Below, in pieces: positions 51,805-64,000 of a stretch of 64,000 bases of DNA (position 1 is the first letter of the stretch; the number at the start of each line of letters is the position of its first letter). The notes beneath the pieces were generated by a model that worked only from the letters and a program-made list of their open reading frames with translations, did not search any database and was not told the DNA's origin. Made by a program: the position numbers and the translations under genes. The stretch is from Amaranthus tricolor (Eukaryota; Streptophyta; Magnoliopsida; Caryophyllales; Amaranthaceae), in contig NC_080057.1 in assembly GCF_026212465.1 (NCBI RefSeq), forward strand, positions 12,963,739 to 13,027,738, given 5' to 3'.

Positions 51805-53974
51805 TCGAAACTTACCAAGTAATATTAACAATATGACTATGATTTACAATCCTAACCACTTAAACACAATAATATATACCAAATAGTGTTGTGTGCAAAG
51901 TTTCATGCAAAACAAAACAAGTTTGAGCTACTTTATGCGCGAAAGTGTCAAAAAAGCTTTAAAAACCTTAAAATTGAAACTTACTAAGTAATATTAAGAA
52001 TTAACTATGATTTACAATTCTAACCACGTCAAAAGAAAAATATATACCAAATAGTGTTGTGTGCAAAGTTTCATTCAAAACAAACCAAGTTTCAGCTACC
52101 TTATGGGCGAAAGAGGCAAAAAACCATAAAAAGCCTTAAAATCGTAACTTACCAAGTAATATTAAGAATATAACTATGATTGACAATTCTAACCACTTCA
52201 ACACAATAATATAGACCAAATAGTGTGTTGTGTGCAAAATATCATGCAAAACAAACCAAGTTGGAGCTTCTTTATGCGCGAAAGTGCCAAAAAGGCTTAT
52301 AAAATCTTAAAATCGCAACTTACCAAGAAATATTAAGGATATGACTATGATTTATAATTCTAACCATTTCAACACAATAATATATACCAAATAGTGTTGT
52401 GTGCAAAGTTTCAAGCAAAACAAACCAAGTTTGAGCTACTATATGCGCGAACGTGCCCAAAAAGTTTTAAAAACCTTAAAATCGCAACATACCAAGTAAT
52501 TTTAAGAATATGACTATGATTTAAAATTCTAACGACTTCAACACTATAATTTATACAAATAGTGCTGTGTATAAAGTTTCATGCAAAAAAAAACAAAGTT
52601 TGAGCTACTTTAAGCGCGAAAATGCTAAAAAAGCTAAAAAAAACTTAATATCGCAATGTACCAAGTACTATTAAAAATATGACTATGATTTACAATTCTA
52701 ACCACTTCAATACAAAAATATATATAGTAAATAGTGTAGTGAGCAAAGTTTCATTCAAAACAAACCAAGTTTCAGCTACCTTATGCGCGAAAGTGTCAAT
52801 AAAGATTTAAAAACCTAATACTCCTAACTTACTAAGTAATATTAAGAATATGACTATGATTGATAATTCTAATACATCAAATAGCATTGTGTGCTATGTT
52901 TTATGCAAAGCAAACTATTTTTGAGCTACTTTATGCGCGAAAGTGCCAAAAAAGGATAAAAAACCTAAAAATCGAAACTTACCAAGTAATATTAAGAATT
53001 AAATATGATTTACAATTCTAACCACGTCAAAAGAATAATGTATACCAAATAGTGTTGTGTGCAAAGGTTCATGCAAAACACACCAAGTTTCTGCTACCTT
53101 ATGGGCGAAAGAGGCATAAAAGCTTAAAAAACCTTAAAATCGTAAATTACCAAGTAATATTAAGAAGGTATCTATGATTTACAATTCTAACCAATTTAGC
53201 ACAATAATATATACCAAATAATGTTGTGTGGAATGTTTCATGCAAAACACACCAAGTTTTGGTTACTTTATGCGCGAAAGTGCTAAAAAAGCTTAAAAAA
53301 ACCTTAAATAGCAAGTACTATTATGAATGTGATTATGATTTAAAATTCTAACCACTTCAACACAATAATTTATACCAAATAGTATTGTGTGCAAAGTTTC
53401 ATGCAAAACAAACCAAGTTTGAGCTACCTAATGCGCGAAAGTGCGAAAAACGCTTAAAAAACTTTAAATTCGCAACTTACAAAGTAATATAAAGAATATG
53501 ACTATGATTTATAATTCTAAACATTTCAACACAATAATATACACCAAATAGTGTGTTATGTGCAAAGTTTTATGCAAAACAAACCAAGGTTGAGCTACTA
53601 TATGCGCGAACGTGCCCAAAATGCTTAAAAAACCTTAAAATCGCAACGTAAAAAGTAATATTAAGAATATGACTATGATTTACAATTCTAACAACTTCAA
53701 CACAAAAATTTATACCAAATAGTATTGTGTGCAAAGTTCATGCAAAAAAAATCAAGTTTGCGCTACCTTATACGCGAAAGTGCTAAAAAAGCTTTAAAAA
53801 CCTTAACACCGCAATTTACCATGTAATATTAAGAATATGACAATGATTTACAATTCGAACCATTTCAACACAATAACATATACCAATAGTGTTGTGTGCA
53901 AGGTTTCATGCAAAACAACCAAGTTTAGACTACTTTATGCGCGAAAGTGCTAAAAAGGCATAAAAACCATAAAA
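51805..53974 (+). repeat. Sat2 HOR of about 2,170 bp, copy 1
   Basis: The AATATTAACAATATGAC variant at 51,821 recurs at 53,991, an offset of 2,170 bp. That is about 13 monomers, shortened by a truncated monomer near 52,862-52,890 that is shared with the second copy. Confidence 0.85.
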
Positions 53975-55560
53975 TCGAAACTTACCAAGTAATATTAACA
54001 ATATGACTATGATTTACAATCCTAACCACTTAAACAAAATAATATATACCAAATAGTGTTGTGTGCAAAGTTTCATGCAAAACAAAATAAGTTTGAGCAA
54101 CTTTATGCGCGAAAGTGTTAAAAAAGCTTTAAAAACCTTAAAATTGAAACTTACCAAGTAATATTAAGAATTAAGTATGATTTAAATTTCTAACCACGTC
54201 AAAAGAAAAATATATACCAAATAGTGTTGTGTGCAAAGTTTCATTCAAAACAAACCAAGTTTCAGCTACCTTATGGGCGAAAGAGGCAAAAAACCATAAA
54301 AAGCCTTAAAATCGTAACTTACCAAGTAATATTAAGAATATAACTATGATTGACAATTCTAACCACTTCAACACAATAATATATACCAAATAGTGTGTTG
54401 TGTGCAAAATATCATGCAAAACAAACCAAGTTGGAGCTTCTTTATGCACGAAAGTGCCAAAAAGGCTTATAAAATCTTAAAATCGCAACTTACCAAGAAA
54501 TATTAAGGATATGACTATGATATATAATTCTAACCATTTCAATACAATAATATATACCAAATAGTTTTGTGTGCAAAGTTTCAAGCAAAACAAACCAAGT
54601 TTGAGCTACTATATGCGCGAACGTGCCCAAAAAGTTTTAAAAACCTTAAAATCGCAACATACCAAGTAATTTTAAGAATATGACAATGATTTACAATTCT
54701 AACGACTTCAACACTGTAATTTATACAAATAGTGCTGTGTATAAAGTTTCATGCAAAAAAAACAAAGTTTGAGCTACTTTAAGCGCAAAAGTGCTAAAAA
54801 AGCTAAAAAAAACTTAATATCGCAATGTACCAAGTACTATTAAAAATATGACTATGATTTACAATTCTAACCACTTCAATACAATAATATATATAGTAAA
54901 TAGTGTAGTGAGCAAAGTTTCATTCAAAACAAACCAAGTTTCAAGTACCGTATGCGCGAAAGTGTCAAAAAAGGTTTAAAAACCTTAAACTCCTAACTTA
55001 CTAAGTAATATTAAGAATATGACTATGATTGATAATTCTAATACATCAAATAGCATTGTGTGCTATGTTTTATGCAAAACAAACTATTTTTGAGCTACTT
55101 TATGCGCGAAAGTGCCAAAAAAGGTTAAAAAAAACCTAAAAATCGAAACTTACCAAGTAATATTAAGAATTAACTATGATTTACAATTCTAACCACGTCA
55201 AAAGAATAATGTATACCAAATAATGTTGTGTGCAAAGGTTCATGCAAAACACACCAAGTTTCAGCTACCTTATGGGCGAAAGAGGCATAAAAGCTTAAAA
55301 AACCTTAAAATCATAACTTACCAAGTAATATTAAGAAGGTAACTATGATTTACAATTCTAACCACTTTGGCACAATAATATATACCAAATAATGTTGTGT
55401 GGAATGTTTCATGCAAAACACACCAAGTTTTGGTTACTTTATGCGCGAAAGTGCTAAAAAAGCTTTAAAAAACCTTAAATCGAAACTTACCAAGTACTAT
55501 TAAGAATTTGATTATGATTTAAAATTCTAACCACTTCAACACAATAATTTATACCAAATA
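53975..55560 (+). repeat. Sat2 HOR of about 2,170 bp, copy 2 (partial, about 1.6 kb)
   Basis: Follows the preceding unit closely, including the truncated monomer (TTCTAATACATCAAATAGC near 55,037), up to about 55,560, where it switches to a different variant order. Confidence 0.85.
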
Positions 55561-55744
55561 GTGTTGTGTGAAAAGTTTCATGCAAAACAAAAAATGTTTG
55601 AGCTACCTAATGCGCGAAAGTGCAAAAATCTCTTCAAAAACATTAAAATCGCAACTGACCAAGTAATATTAAGAATATGACTATGATTTAAAGTTCTAAC
55701 CACTTCAACACAATAATATATACCAAATAGTGTTGTGTGCAAAG

Positions 55745-58700
55745 TTTCATGCAAAACAAACCAAATTTGAGCTACCTAATGCGCGAAAATGCTAAAAAAG
55801 CTTAACAAACCTAAAAATCGAAACCTACCAAGTACTATTAAGAATATGATTATGATTTACAATTCTAACCACTTTAACACAATAATTTATACCAAATAGT
55901 GTTGTGTGCAAAGTTTCATGCAAAACAAACCAAGTTTGAGCTACCAAATGCGCGAAAATGCCAAAAACGCTTAAAAAACTTTAAATTAGCAACTTACCAT
56001 GTAATATAATATGACGATGGTTTATAATTCTAACCATTTCAACAAAATAATATATACCAAATAGTGTGTTGTGTGCAAAGTTTCATGCAAAAAAACCAAG
56101 TTTGAGTTTTTTTATTCGCGAAAGTGCCAAAAAAACCTTTAAAAACCTTAAAATCGAACTTAACAAGTAATATTTAGAATATATGACTATAATTTATAAT
56201 AGTAACCATTTCAACACAATAATATACACCAAATAGTGTTGTGATCAAAGTTTCATGCAAAACAAACCAAGTTTGAGCTACTAAATGCACGAACGTGCCC
56301 TAAAAGCTTAAAAAACCTTAAAATCGCAACATACCAAGTAATATTAATTATATTAATATGATTTACAATTCTAACCATTTCAACACAATAATTTATACCA
56401 AAAAGTGTTTTGTGCAAATTTCATGCAAAAAGTCCAAGAGAGCTACTTTTATGCAAAAGTGCTATAAAAGCTTAAAAAACCTTAATATCGCAATTTACCA
56501 AGTAATATTAAGAATATGACAATGATTTAAAATGCTAACAACTTCAACACAATTAACATATACCAAATAGTGTTGTGGGAAAAGTTTCATGCAAAACAAA
56601 CCAAGTTTTGACTACTTTATGCACGAAAGTGCTAAGAAAGCTTCAAAACCTTACAATCAAAACTTACCAAGTACTATTAAGAATATGACTATGCTGTACA
56701 ATTCTAATCACTTCAACACAATAATATAGATCAAATAGTGTTGTGTGCAAAGTTTAATGCAAAACAAACCAAGTTTGATCTAGCTTATGCGCGAAAGTGC
56801 CAAAAAAGTTTTAAAAACCTTAAAATCCCAACTTACCAAGTAATGTTAAGAATATAACTATGATTGATAATTCTAATCATTTAAACACGATAATATATAC
56901 CAAATAGCGTTGCGTGCAAGGGTTCATGCAAAACAAACCAATTTCGAGCTACTTTGTGCGCGAAAGTGCCAAAAAAGCTTTAAAAACCTTAACATCGAAA
57001 GTTACCAAGTAATATTAAGAATTTGAGTATGACTTACAATTCTAACCACTTCAACACAATAATACATACCAAATAGTGTTGTGTGCAAAGTTTCATGTAA
57101 AACACACCAAGTTTTAGCTACCTTATGGGCGAAAGAGTTAAAAAGCTTAAAAAACCTTAAAATCGCAACTTACCAAGTAATATTAAGAATATAACTATAA
57201 TTTACAATTCTAACCAATTCAACACAATAATATATACCAAAAAATGTTGTGTATAAAGTTTCATGCAAAACAGACCATGTTTGGCCTACTTTATTCGCGA
57301 AAGTTCTTAAAAAGCTAAAATAAAACCTTAAAATCGAAACTTACAAAGTTCTATTAAGAATATGACTATGATTTAAAATTCAAACCACATCAACACAATA
57401 ATTTATACCAAATATTGATGTGTGCAAAGTTCCATGCAAAACAAACCAAGTTTGAGCTACCTAATGCACGAAAGTGTTAAAAAAGCTTTAAAAACCTTAA
57501 AACCCAAACTTACTAAGTAATATTATAAATATGACTATGATTAATAATTCCAACCATTGCAACACGATTATATATACCAAATAGCGTTGCGTGCGAGGTT
57601 TCATGCAAAACAATTCAATTTTGAGCTACGTTGTGCGCGAAAGTGCCAAAAAAGCATTAAAAACCTTAAAATCGAAACTTACCAAGTAATATTAAGAATA
57701 TGACTATGAATTACAATTCTAACCACTTCAACACAATAATATATACCAAATAGTGTTGTGTGCAAAGTTTCACACAAAACAAACCAAGTTTGAACTACTT
57801 TATGCGCGAAAGTAAGAAAAAAGCTTTAAAAACCTTAAAATCGAAACTTACCAACTAATATTAAGAATTTACTATGATTTACAATTCTAACCACGTAAAA
57901 TAAAAAATATATACCAAATTGTGTTGTGTGCAAAGTTTCATGAAAACACACCAAGTTTCAGCTACATTATGGGCGAAAGAGGCAAAAAAGCATAAAAAAC
58001 CTTAAAATTGCAACTTACTAAATGATATAAAGAATATAACTAGGATTACAATTCAAACCACTTCACCAAAATAATATAAACCAAATAATGTGTGCAAAGT
58101 TTCATGCAAAACAAACCAAGTTTGGGCTACTTTTTGCGCGAAAGTGCTAAAAAAGCTATAAAAACCTCAAAATTGACACTTTCGAAGTACTATCAAGAAT
58201 ATGAGTATGATTTAAAATTCTAAACACATCAAGACAACAATTTATACAAAATAGAGTTGGGTGCAAATTTTCATGCAAAACAAACCAAGTTTGGGCTACT
58301 TTATACCCGAAAGTGCTAAAAAAGCTAAAAAAAACCTCAAAATCAAAACTTACAAAATACTATTAAGAATATGACTATGATTTAAAATTCTAACCACATA
58401 AACACAATAATTTATGCCAAATAGTGTTTTGTGCAAAGTTTCATGCAAAACAAACGAAGTTTGACCTACCTAATGCGCGAAAGTGCCAAAAACGCTTCAA
58501 CACATTAATATATACCAAATAGTGTTGAGTGCAAAGTTTCAGGCAAAACAAACCAAATTTGAGCTACTTTACGCGCGAAAGCTCCAAAAAAGCTAAAAAA
58601 AACTTAAAATCAAAACTTACCAAGTAATATTAAGCATTAACTATGATTTAAAATTCTAAGCACTTCAATACAATAACGTATACCAAAATAGTGTTGTGTG

Positions 58701-61700
58701 CAAAGTTTCAGGCAAAACACACCAAGTTTCAGCTATCTTTTGGGCGAAAGAGGTAAAAAAGCTTAAAAAACCTTAAAATCGTAACTTACCAAGTAATATT
58801 AAGAATATATTTATGATTTACAATTCTATCCACTTCAACACAATAATATATAACAAATAATGAGGTGTGCAAATTTTGATACAAAACAAACCAAGTTTGG
58901 GCTACTTTATGCGCGAAAGTGCTAAAAAAGCTAAAAAAAACCTTAAAATCGAAACTTTCGAAGTACGATTAAGAATATGACTATGATTTGAAATTCTAAC
59001 CACATCAACACAATAATTTATACCAAATAGTGTTGTGTGCTAAGTTTCATGCAAAACAAACCAAGTTTGAGCTACCTAATGTGCGAAAGTGCAAAAAATG
59101 CCTTAAAAACATTAAAATCCCAACTTACTAATTAATATTAAGAATATGACTATGATTGATAATTCTAACCATTTCAAGACAATAATATATACCAAATTGC
59201 GTTGCGTGCAAAGGTTCATGCAAAACAAACTAATTTTGAGCTACTTTATGCGAGAAAGTGCCAAAAAAGCTTTAAAAACCTTAAAATCGAAACTTACCAA
59301 GTAATTTTAAGAATATGACTATGACTTACAATTCTATCCACTTCAACATAATCATATATATAGAAAATAGTGTTGTGTGCAAAGTTACAAGCAAAACAAA
59401 TCAAGTTTGAGCTACTTTATCCGTGAAAGTGCCAATAAAGAATAAAAAATCTTAAAATCGAAACTTACCAAGTAATGTTAAGAATTAACTATTATTTAAA
59501 ATTAAACCACGTCAAAACAAAAATATATACCAAATAGCTTTGTGTGAAAAGTTTCATGCAAAACACACCAAGTTTAAGCTACCTTATAAGCGATAGAGGC
59601 AATGAAGCTTAAAAAACCTTAAAATCGGAACTTACCAAGTAATATTAAGAATATAACTATGATTTTTAATTCTAACCTCTTCAACACAATAAGATATACC
59701 AAATAGTGTTGTGTGCAAAGTTTCGTGCAAAACAAACCAACTTTGAGCTACTTTATGCGCGAAAGTGCAAAAAAGCCTAAAAAAACTTAAAATCGAAACT
59801 TACCAAGTAATATTAAGAATTAACTATGATTTACAATTCTAACCATGTCAAAACAAAAATATATACCAAATAGTGTTGTGCACAAATTTCATGCAAAACA
59901 CACCAAGTTTCAGCTACCTTATGGGCGAAAGAGACAAAAAAAGCTTAAAAAACCTTAAAATCGCAACTTAACAAGTAATATTAAGAATATAACTATGATT
60001 TACAATTCTAACTACTTCAACACAATAATATATACCAAATAATGTTGTGTGCAAAGATTCATGAAAAATAAACAAGCTTCGGGCTACTTTTTGCGCGAAA
60101 GTGCTAAAAAAGCTAACAAAAACCTTAAAATCGAAACTTACGAAGTACTATTAAGAATATGACTATGACTTGAAATTCTAACCACATAAACACAATAATT
60201 TATACCAAATAGTGTTGTGTGTAAAGTTTCATGCAAAACAAACCAAGTTTGAGCTAACTAATACGCAAACGTCCAAAAATCGCTTTAAAAACCTTAAAAT
60301 CGCAACTGACTAACTTATATTAAGAATATGACTATGATTTAAAATTCTACCCACTTCAACACAATAAATTATTCCAAATACTATTGTGTGCAAAGTTTCA
60401 TGCAAAACAAACCAAGTTTAAGCTCCCTATGCGCGAAAGTGCCAAAAACGCTTAAATAACCATAAAATCAAAACTTACCAAGTAAAATTAAGAATTAACT
60501 ATGATTTACAATTCTAACAACTTTAAAAGAATAATGTATACCAAATAGTGTTGTGTACAAAGTTTCATTCAAAAACACACCAAGTTTCAGCTACCTTATG
60601 GGAGAAAGGGGCAAAAAAGCTTAAAAAACCTTAAGATCGTAACTTACCATGTAATATTAAGAATGTAATTATGATTTACATTTGTAACCACTTCAACACA
60701 ATAATATATACCAAATAATGTTGTGTGCAAAGTTTCATGTAAAACAAACCATGTTTGGGTTACTTTATGCACGAAAGTGCTAAAAAAGCTTAAAAAACCT
60801 TAAAATCGAAACTTACCAAGTACTATTAAGAATGTGATTATGATTTAAAAATCTAACCACTTCAACACAATAATTTATACCAAATAGTTTTGTGTACAAA
60901 GTTTCATGCAAAATAAACAAAGTTTGAGCTACCTAATGCGCGAAAGTGCAAAAAACTCTTCAAAAACCTTAAAATCGCAACTGACCAAGTAATATTATGA
61001 ATATGACTATGATTTGAAATTATAACCACTTCAACACAACAATTTATACCAAATACTATTGTGTGCAAAGTTTCATGCAAAACAAACCAAGTTTGAGCTA
61101 CCTAATGCGCGAAAGTGCTAAAAACGCTTTAAAAAACCTTAAATTCGCAACTTACCAAGTAATATTTAGATTATGACTATAAATTACAATTCTAACCACT
61201 TCAACACAATAGTATATACCAAATAGTGTTGTGTGCAAAGTTTCAAGCAAAACAAACCAAGTTTGAGCTACTTTATCCGCAAAAGTGTCAATAAAGCTTA
61301 AAAAATCTTAAAATCGAAACTTACCAAGTAATATTAAGAATTAACTATGATTTAAAACTAAACCACGTCAAAACAAAAATATACACCAAATAGTTTTGTG
61401 TGCAAAGTTTCATGCAAAACAACACCAAGTTTTAGCTACCTTATGGGCGAAAGAGGCAAAAAAGCTTAAAAAACCTTAAAATCGTAACTCACCAAGTAAT
61501 ATTAAGAATATGATTATGATTTAAAATTCTAACCATTTCATCACAATAATTTATACCAAATAGTATGGTGTGCAAAGTTTCATTCAAATCAAACCAAGTT
61601 TGAGCTACCTAATGCGCGAAAGTGCGAAAAACGCTTAAAAAATTTTAAATTCGCAACTTACCAAGTAATATTAAGAATCTGACTATGATTTATAATTCTA

Positions 61701-61930
61701 ACCATTTCAACACAATAATATACACCAAATAGTGTGTTGTGCGCAAAGTTTCATGCAAAACAAACCAAGTTTGAACGTAATATGCGCGAACGTGCCCAAA
61801 ATGCTTAAAAAACCTTAAAACCACAACATAACAAGTAATATTAAGAATATGACAATGATTTACAATTCTAACCACTTCAACACAATAATTTATACCAAAT
61901 AGTATTGTGTGCAAATTGTCATGCAAAAAA
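55745..61930 (+). repeat. Sat2 large duplicated segment, copy B
   Basis: Collinear with 40,670-48,550 by shared rare variants. The offset drops from about 15.1-15.3 kb to about 13.3 kb, mainly because of the 1,521-bp duplication present only in copy A and monomer deletions such as the one near 58,490 (CGCTTCAACACATTAATATA). Confidence 0.78.
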
Positions 61931-61984
61931 AACCAAGTTTGAGCTACTTTATGCGCGAAAGTGCCAAAAAAGCTTTAAAAACCT
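59790..61984 (+). repeat. Sat2 2.2-kb HOR (13 monomers), copy 1
   Basis: TAACTATGATTTACAATTC at 59,821 recurs at 62,018, an offset of 2,197 = 13 x 169 bp. Copies differ by only a few one-base indels, for example a longer A run near 60,570. Confidence 0.92.
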
Positions 61985-64000
61985 TAAAATCGAAACTTAC
62001 CAAGTAATATTAAGAATTAACTATGATTTACAATTCTAACCATGTCAAAACAAAAATATATACCAAATAGTGTTGTGCACAAATTTCATGCAAAACACAC
62101 CAAGTTTCAGCTACCTTATGGGCGAAAGAGACAAAAAAAGCTTAAAAAACCTTAAAATCGCAACTTAACAAGTAATATTAAGAATATAACTATGATTTAC
62201 AATTCTAACTACTTCAACACAATAATATATACCAAATAATGTTGTGTGCAAAGATTCATGAAAAATAAACAAGCTTCGGGCTACTTTTTGCGCGAAAGTG
62301 CTAAAAAAGCTAACAAAAACCTTAAAATCGAAACTTACGAAGTACTATTAAGAATATGACTATGACTTGAAATTCTAACCACATAAACACAATAATTTAT
62401 ACCAAATAGTGTTGTGTGTAAAGTTTCATGCAAAACAAACCAAGTTTGAGCTAACTAATACGCAAACGTCCAAAAATCGCTTTAAAAACCTTAAAATCGC
62501 AACTGACTAACTTATATTAAGAATATGACTATGATTTAAAATTCTACCCACTTCAACACAATAAATTATTCCAAATACTATTGTGTGCAAAGTTTCATGC
62601 AAAACAAACCAAGTTTAAGCTCCCTATGCGCGAAAGTGCCAAAAACGCTTAAATAACCATAAAATCAAAACTTACCAAGTAAAATTAAGAATTAACTATG
62701 ATTTACAATTCTAACAACTTTAAAAGAATAATGTATACCAAATAGTGTTGTGTACAAAGTTTCATTCAAAACACACCAAGTTTCAGCTACCTTATGGGAG
62801 AAAGGGGCAAAAAAGCTTAAAAAACCTTAAGATCGTAACTTACCATGTAATATTAAGAATGTAATTATGATTTACATTTGTAACCACTTCAACACAATAA
62901 TATATACCAAATAATGTTGTGTGCAAAGTTTCATGTAAAACAAACCATGTTTGGGTTACTTTATGCACGAAAGTGCTAAAAAAGCTTAAAAAACCTTAAA
63001 ATCGAAACTTACCAAGTACTATTAAGAATGTGATTATGATTTAAAAATCTAACCACTTCAACACAATAATTTATACCAAATAGTTTTGTGTACAAAGTTT
63101 CATGCAAAATAAACAAAGTTTGAGCTACCTAATGCGCGAAAGTGCAAAAAAACTCTTCAAAAACCTTAAAATCGCAACTGACCAAGTAATATTATGAATA
63201 TGACTATGATTTGAAATTATAACCACTTCAACACAACAATTTATACCAAATACTATTGTGTGCAAAGTTTCATGCAAAACAAACCAAGTTTGAGCTACCT
63301 AATGCGCGAAAGTGCTAAAAACGCTTAAAAAACCTTAAATTCGCAACTTACCAAGTAATATTTAGATTATGACTATAAATTACAATTCTAACCACTTCAA
63401 CACAATAGTATATACCAAATAGTGTTGTGTGCAAAGTTTCAAGCAAAACAAACCAAGTTTGAGCTACTTTATCCGCAAAAGTGTCAATAAAGCTTAAAAA
63501 ATCTTAAAATCGAAACTTACCAAGTAATATTAAGAATTAACTATGATTTAAAACTAAACCACGTCAAAACAAAAATATACACCAAATAGTTTTGTGTGCA
63601 AAGTTTCATGCAAAACACACCAAGTTTTAGCTACCTTATGGGCGAAAGAGGCAAAAAAGCTTAAAAAACCTTAAAATCGTAACTCACCAAGTAATATTAA
63701 GAATATGATTATGATTTAAAATTCTAACCATTTCATCACAATAATTTATACCAAATAGTATGGTGTGCAAAGTTTCATTCAAATCAAACCAAGTTTGAGC
63801 TACCTAATGCGCGAAAGTGCGAAAAACGCTTAAAAAATTTTAAATTCGCAACTTACCAAGTAATATTAAGAATCTGACTATGATTTATAATTCTAACCAT
63901 TTCAACACAATAATATACACCAAATAGTGTGTTGTGCGCAAAGTTTCATGCAAAACAAACCAAGTTTGAACGTAATATGCGCGAACGTGCCCAAAATGCT
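61985..64000 (+). repeat. Sat2 2.2-kb HOR (13 monomers), copy 2, cut by the window end
   Basis: Near-identical to the preceding unit through the last base of the window, so the HOR probably continues to the right. Confidence 0.92.

Larger units (their letters stand above)
36887..64000 (+). repeat. Sat2 tandem satellite, 169-bp monomer
   Basis: About 160 tandem monomers with landmark spacing of 168-170 bp; CCAAATAG-type words start at 38,619, 38,788, 38,956, 39,125 and 39,295. Conserved parts in order: GCGCGAAAGTGCC, A-tracts, CTTAAAATCGCAACTTACC, AAGTAATATTAAGAATATGA, CAATTCTAACCACTTCAAC, ATATATACCAAATAGTG, TTGTGTGCAAAGTTTCATGC, AAAACAAACCAAGTTTGAGC. At least three monomer types alternate: GCGCGAAAGTGCC, GGGCGAAAGAGGC (usually after a CACACCAAGTTTCAGC stretch) and GCGCGAACGTGCCC. 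No inverted monomers and no transposon interruption were seen. Short open frames (for example 38,643-38,828 and 49,593-49,790, minus strand) are satellite text. The array runs off the right edge. Confidence 0.97.

Overview
This window looks like highly repetitive heterochromatin from a flowering-plant nuclear genome. It is AT-rich and has no intact cellular gene. It holds two unrelated satellite families, a plant-type LTR, and a CACTA (En/Spm) DNA transposon with plant TNP2-like and Ulp1-like coding remnants and GT-AG introns. I cannot name the species from the sequence.

Layout. (1) 1-10,713: Sat1, a 42-bp tandem satellite built from three related 14-bp pieces, read here as TTCATTC-rich, and organised into higher-order repeats (HORs) of about 2.2 kb. 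(2) At 10,713/10,714 the array flips orientation. (3) 10,714-27,400: Sat1 in reverse orientation (GAATGAA-rich), first with a 1,381-bp HOR, then with a 1,970-bp HOR repeated almost identically. (4) 27,401-28,905: a solo LTR with TG...CA ends and a 5-bp target duplication (AACAA), inserted in Sat1. (5) 28,906-28,995: a 90-bp Sat1 remnant. (6) 28,996-32,653: a CACTA element with CACTAGTGG termini, a 3-bp target duplication (AAT), hairpin-rich subterminal repeats, an N-terminal TNP2 fragment and a C-terminal Ulp1-type protease fragment. (7) 32,654-36,886: older-looking reverse-orientation Sat1. (8) 36,887-64,000: Sat2, a 169-bp satellite with 1.5-2.2-kb HORs and a multi-kilobase collinear duplication inside the array.

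The most interesting observation links two parts. Between its two coding fragments the CACTA element carries about 2.3 tandem copies, with a 169-bp period, of a sequence that is recognisably the reverse complement of Sat2. The large Sat2 array 4 kb away may therefore have been seeded from tandem repeats inside a CACTA transposon, or the transposon may have captured Sat2. Sat2 also has A-tracts phased at 10 bp (expected curved DNA) and recurrent TTTCGCGC-type (E2F-like) motifs.

No working gene set is present. The long repetitive open frames across Sat1 arise because 42 is divisible by 3. The window reads as a history of array growth, inversion, HOR homogenisation, transposon insertion and LTR recombination.
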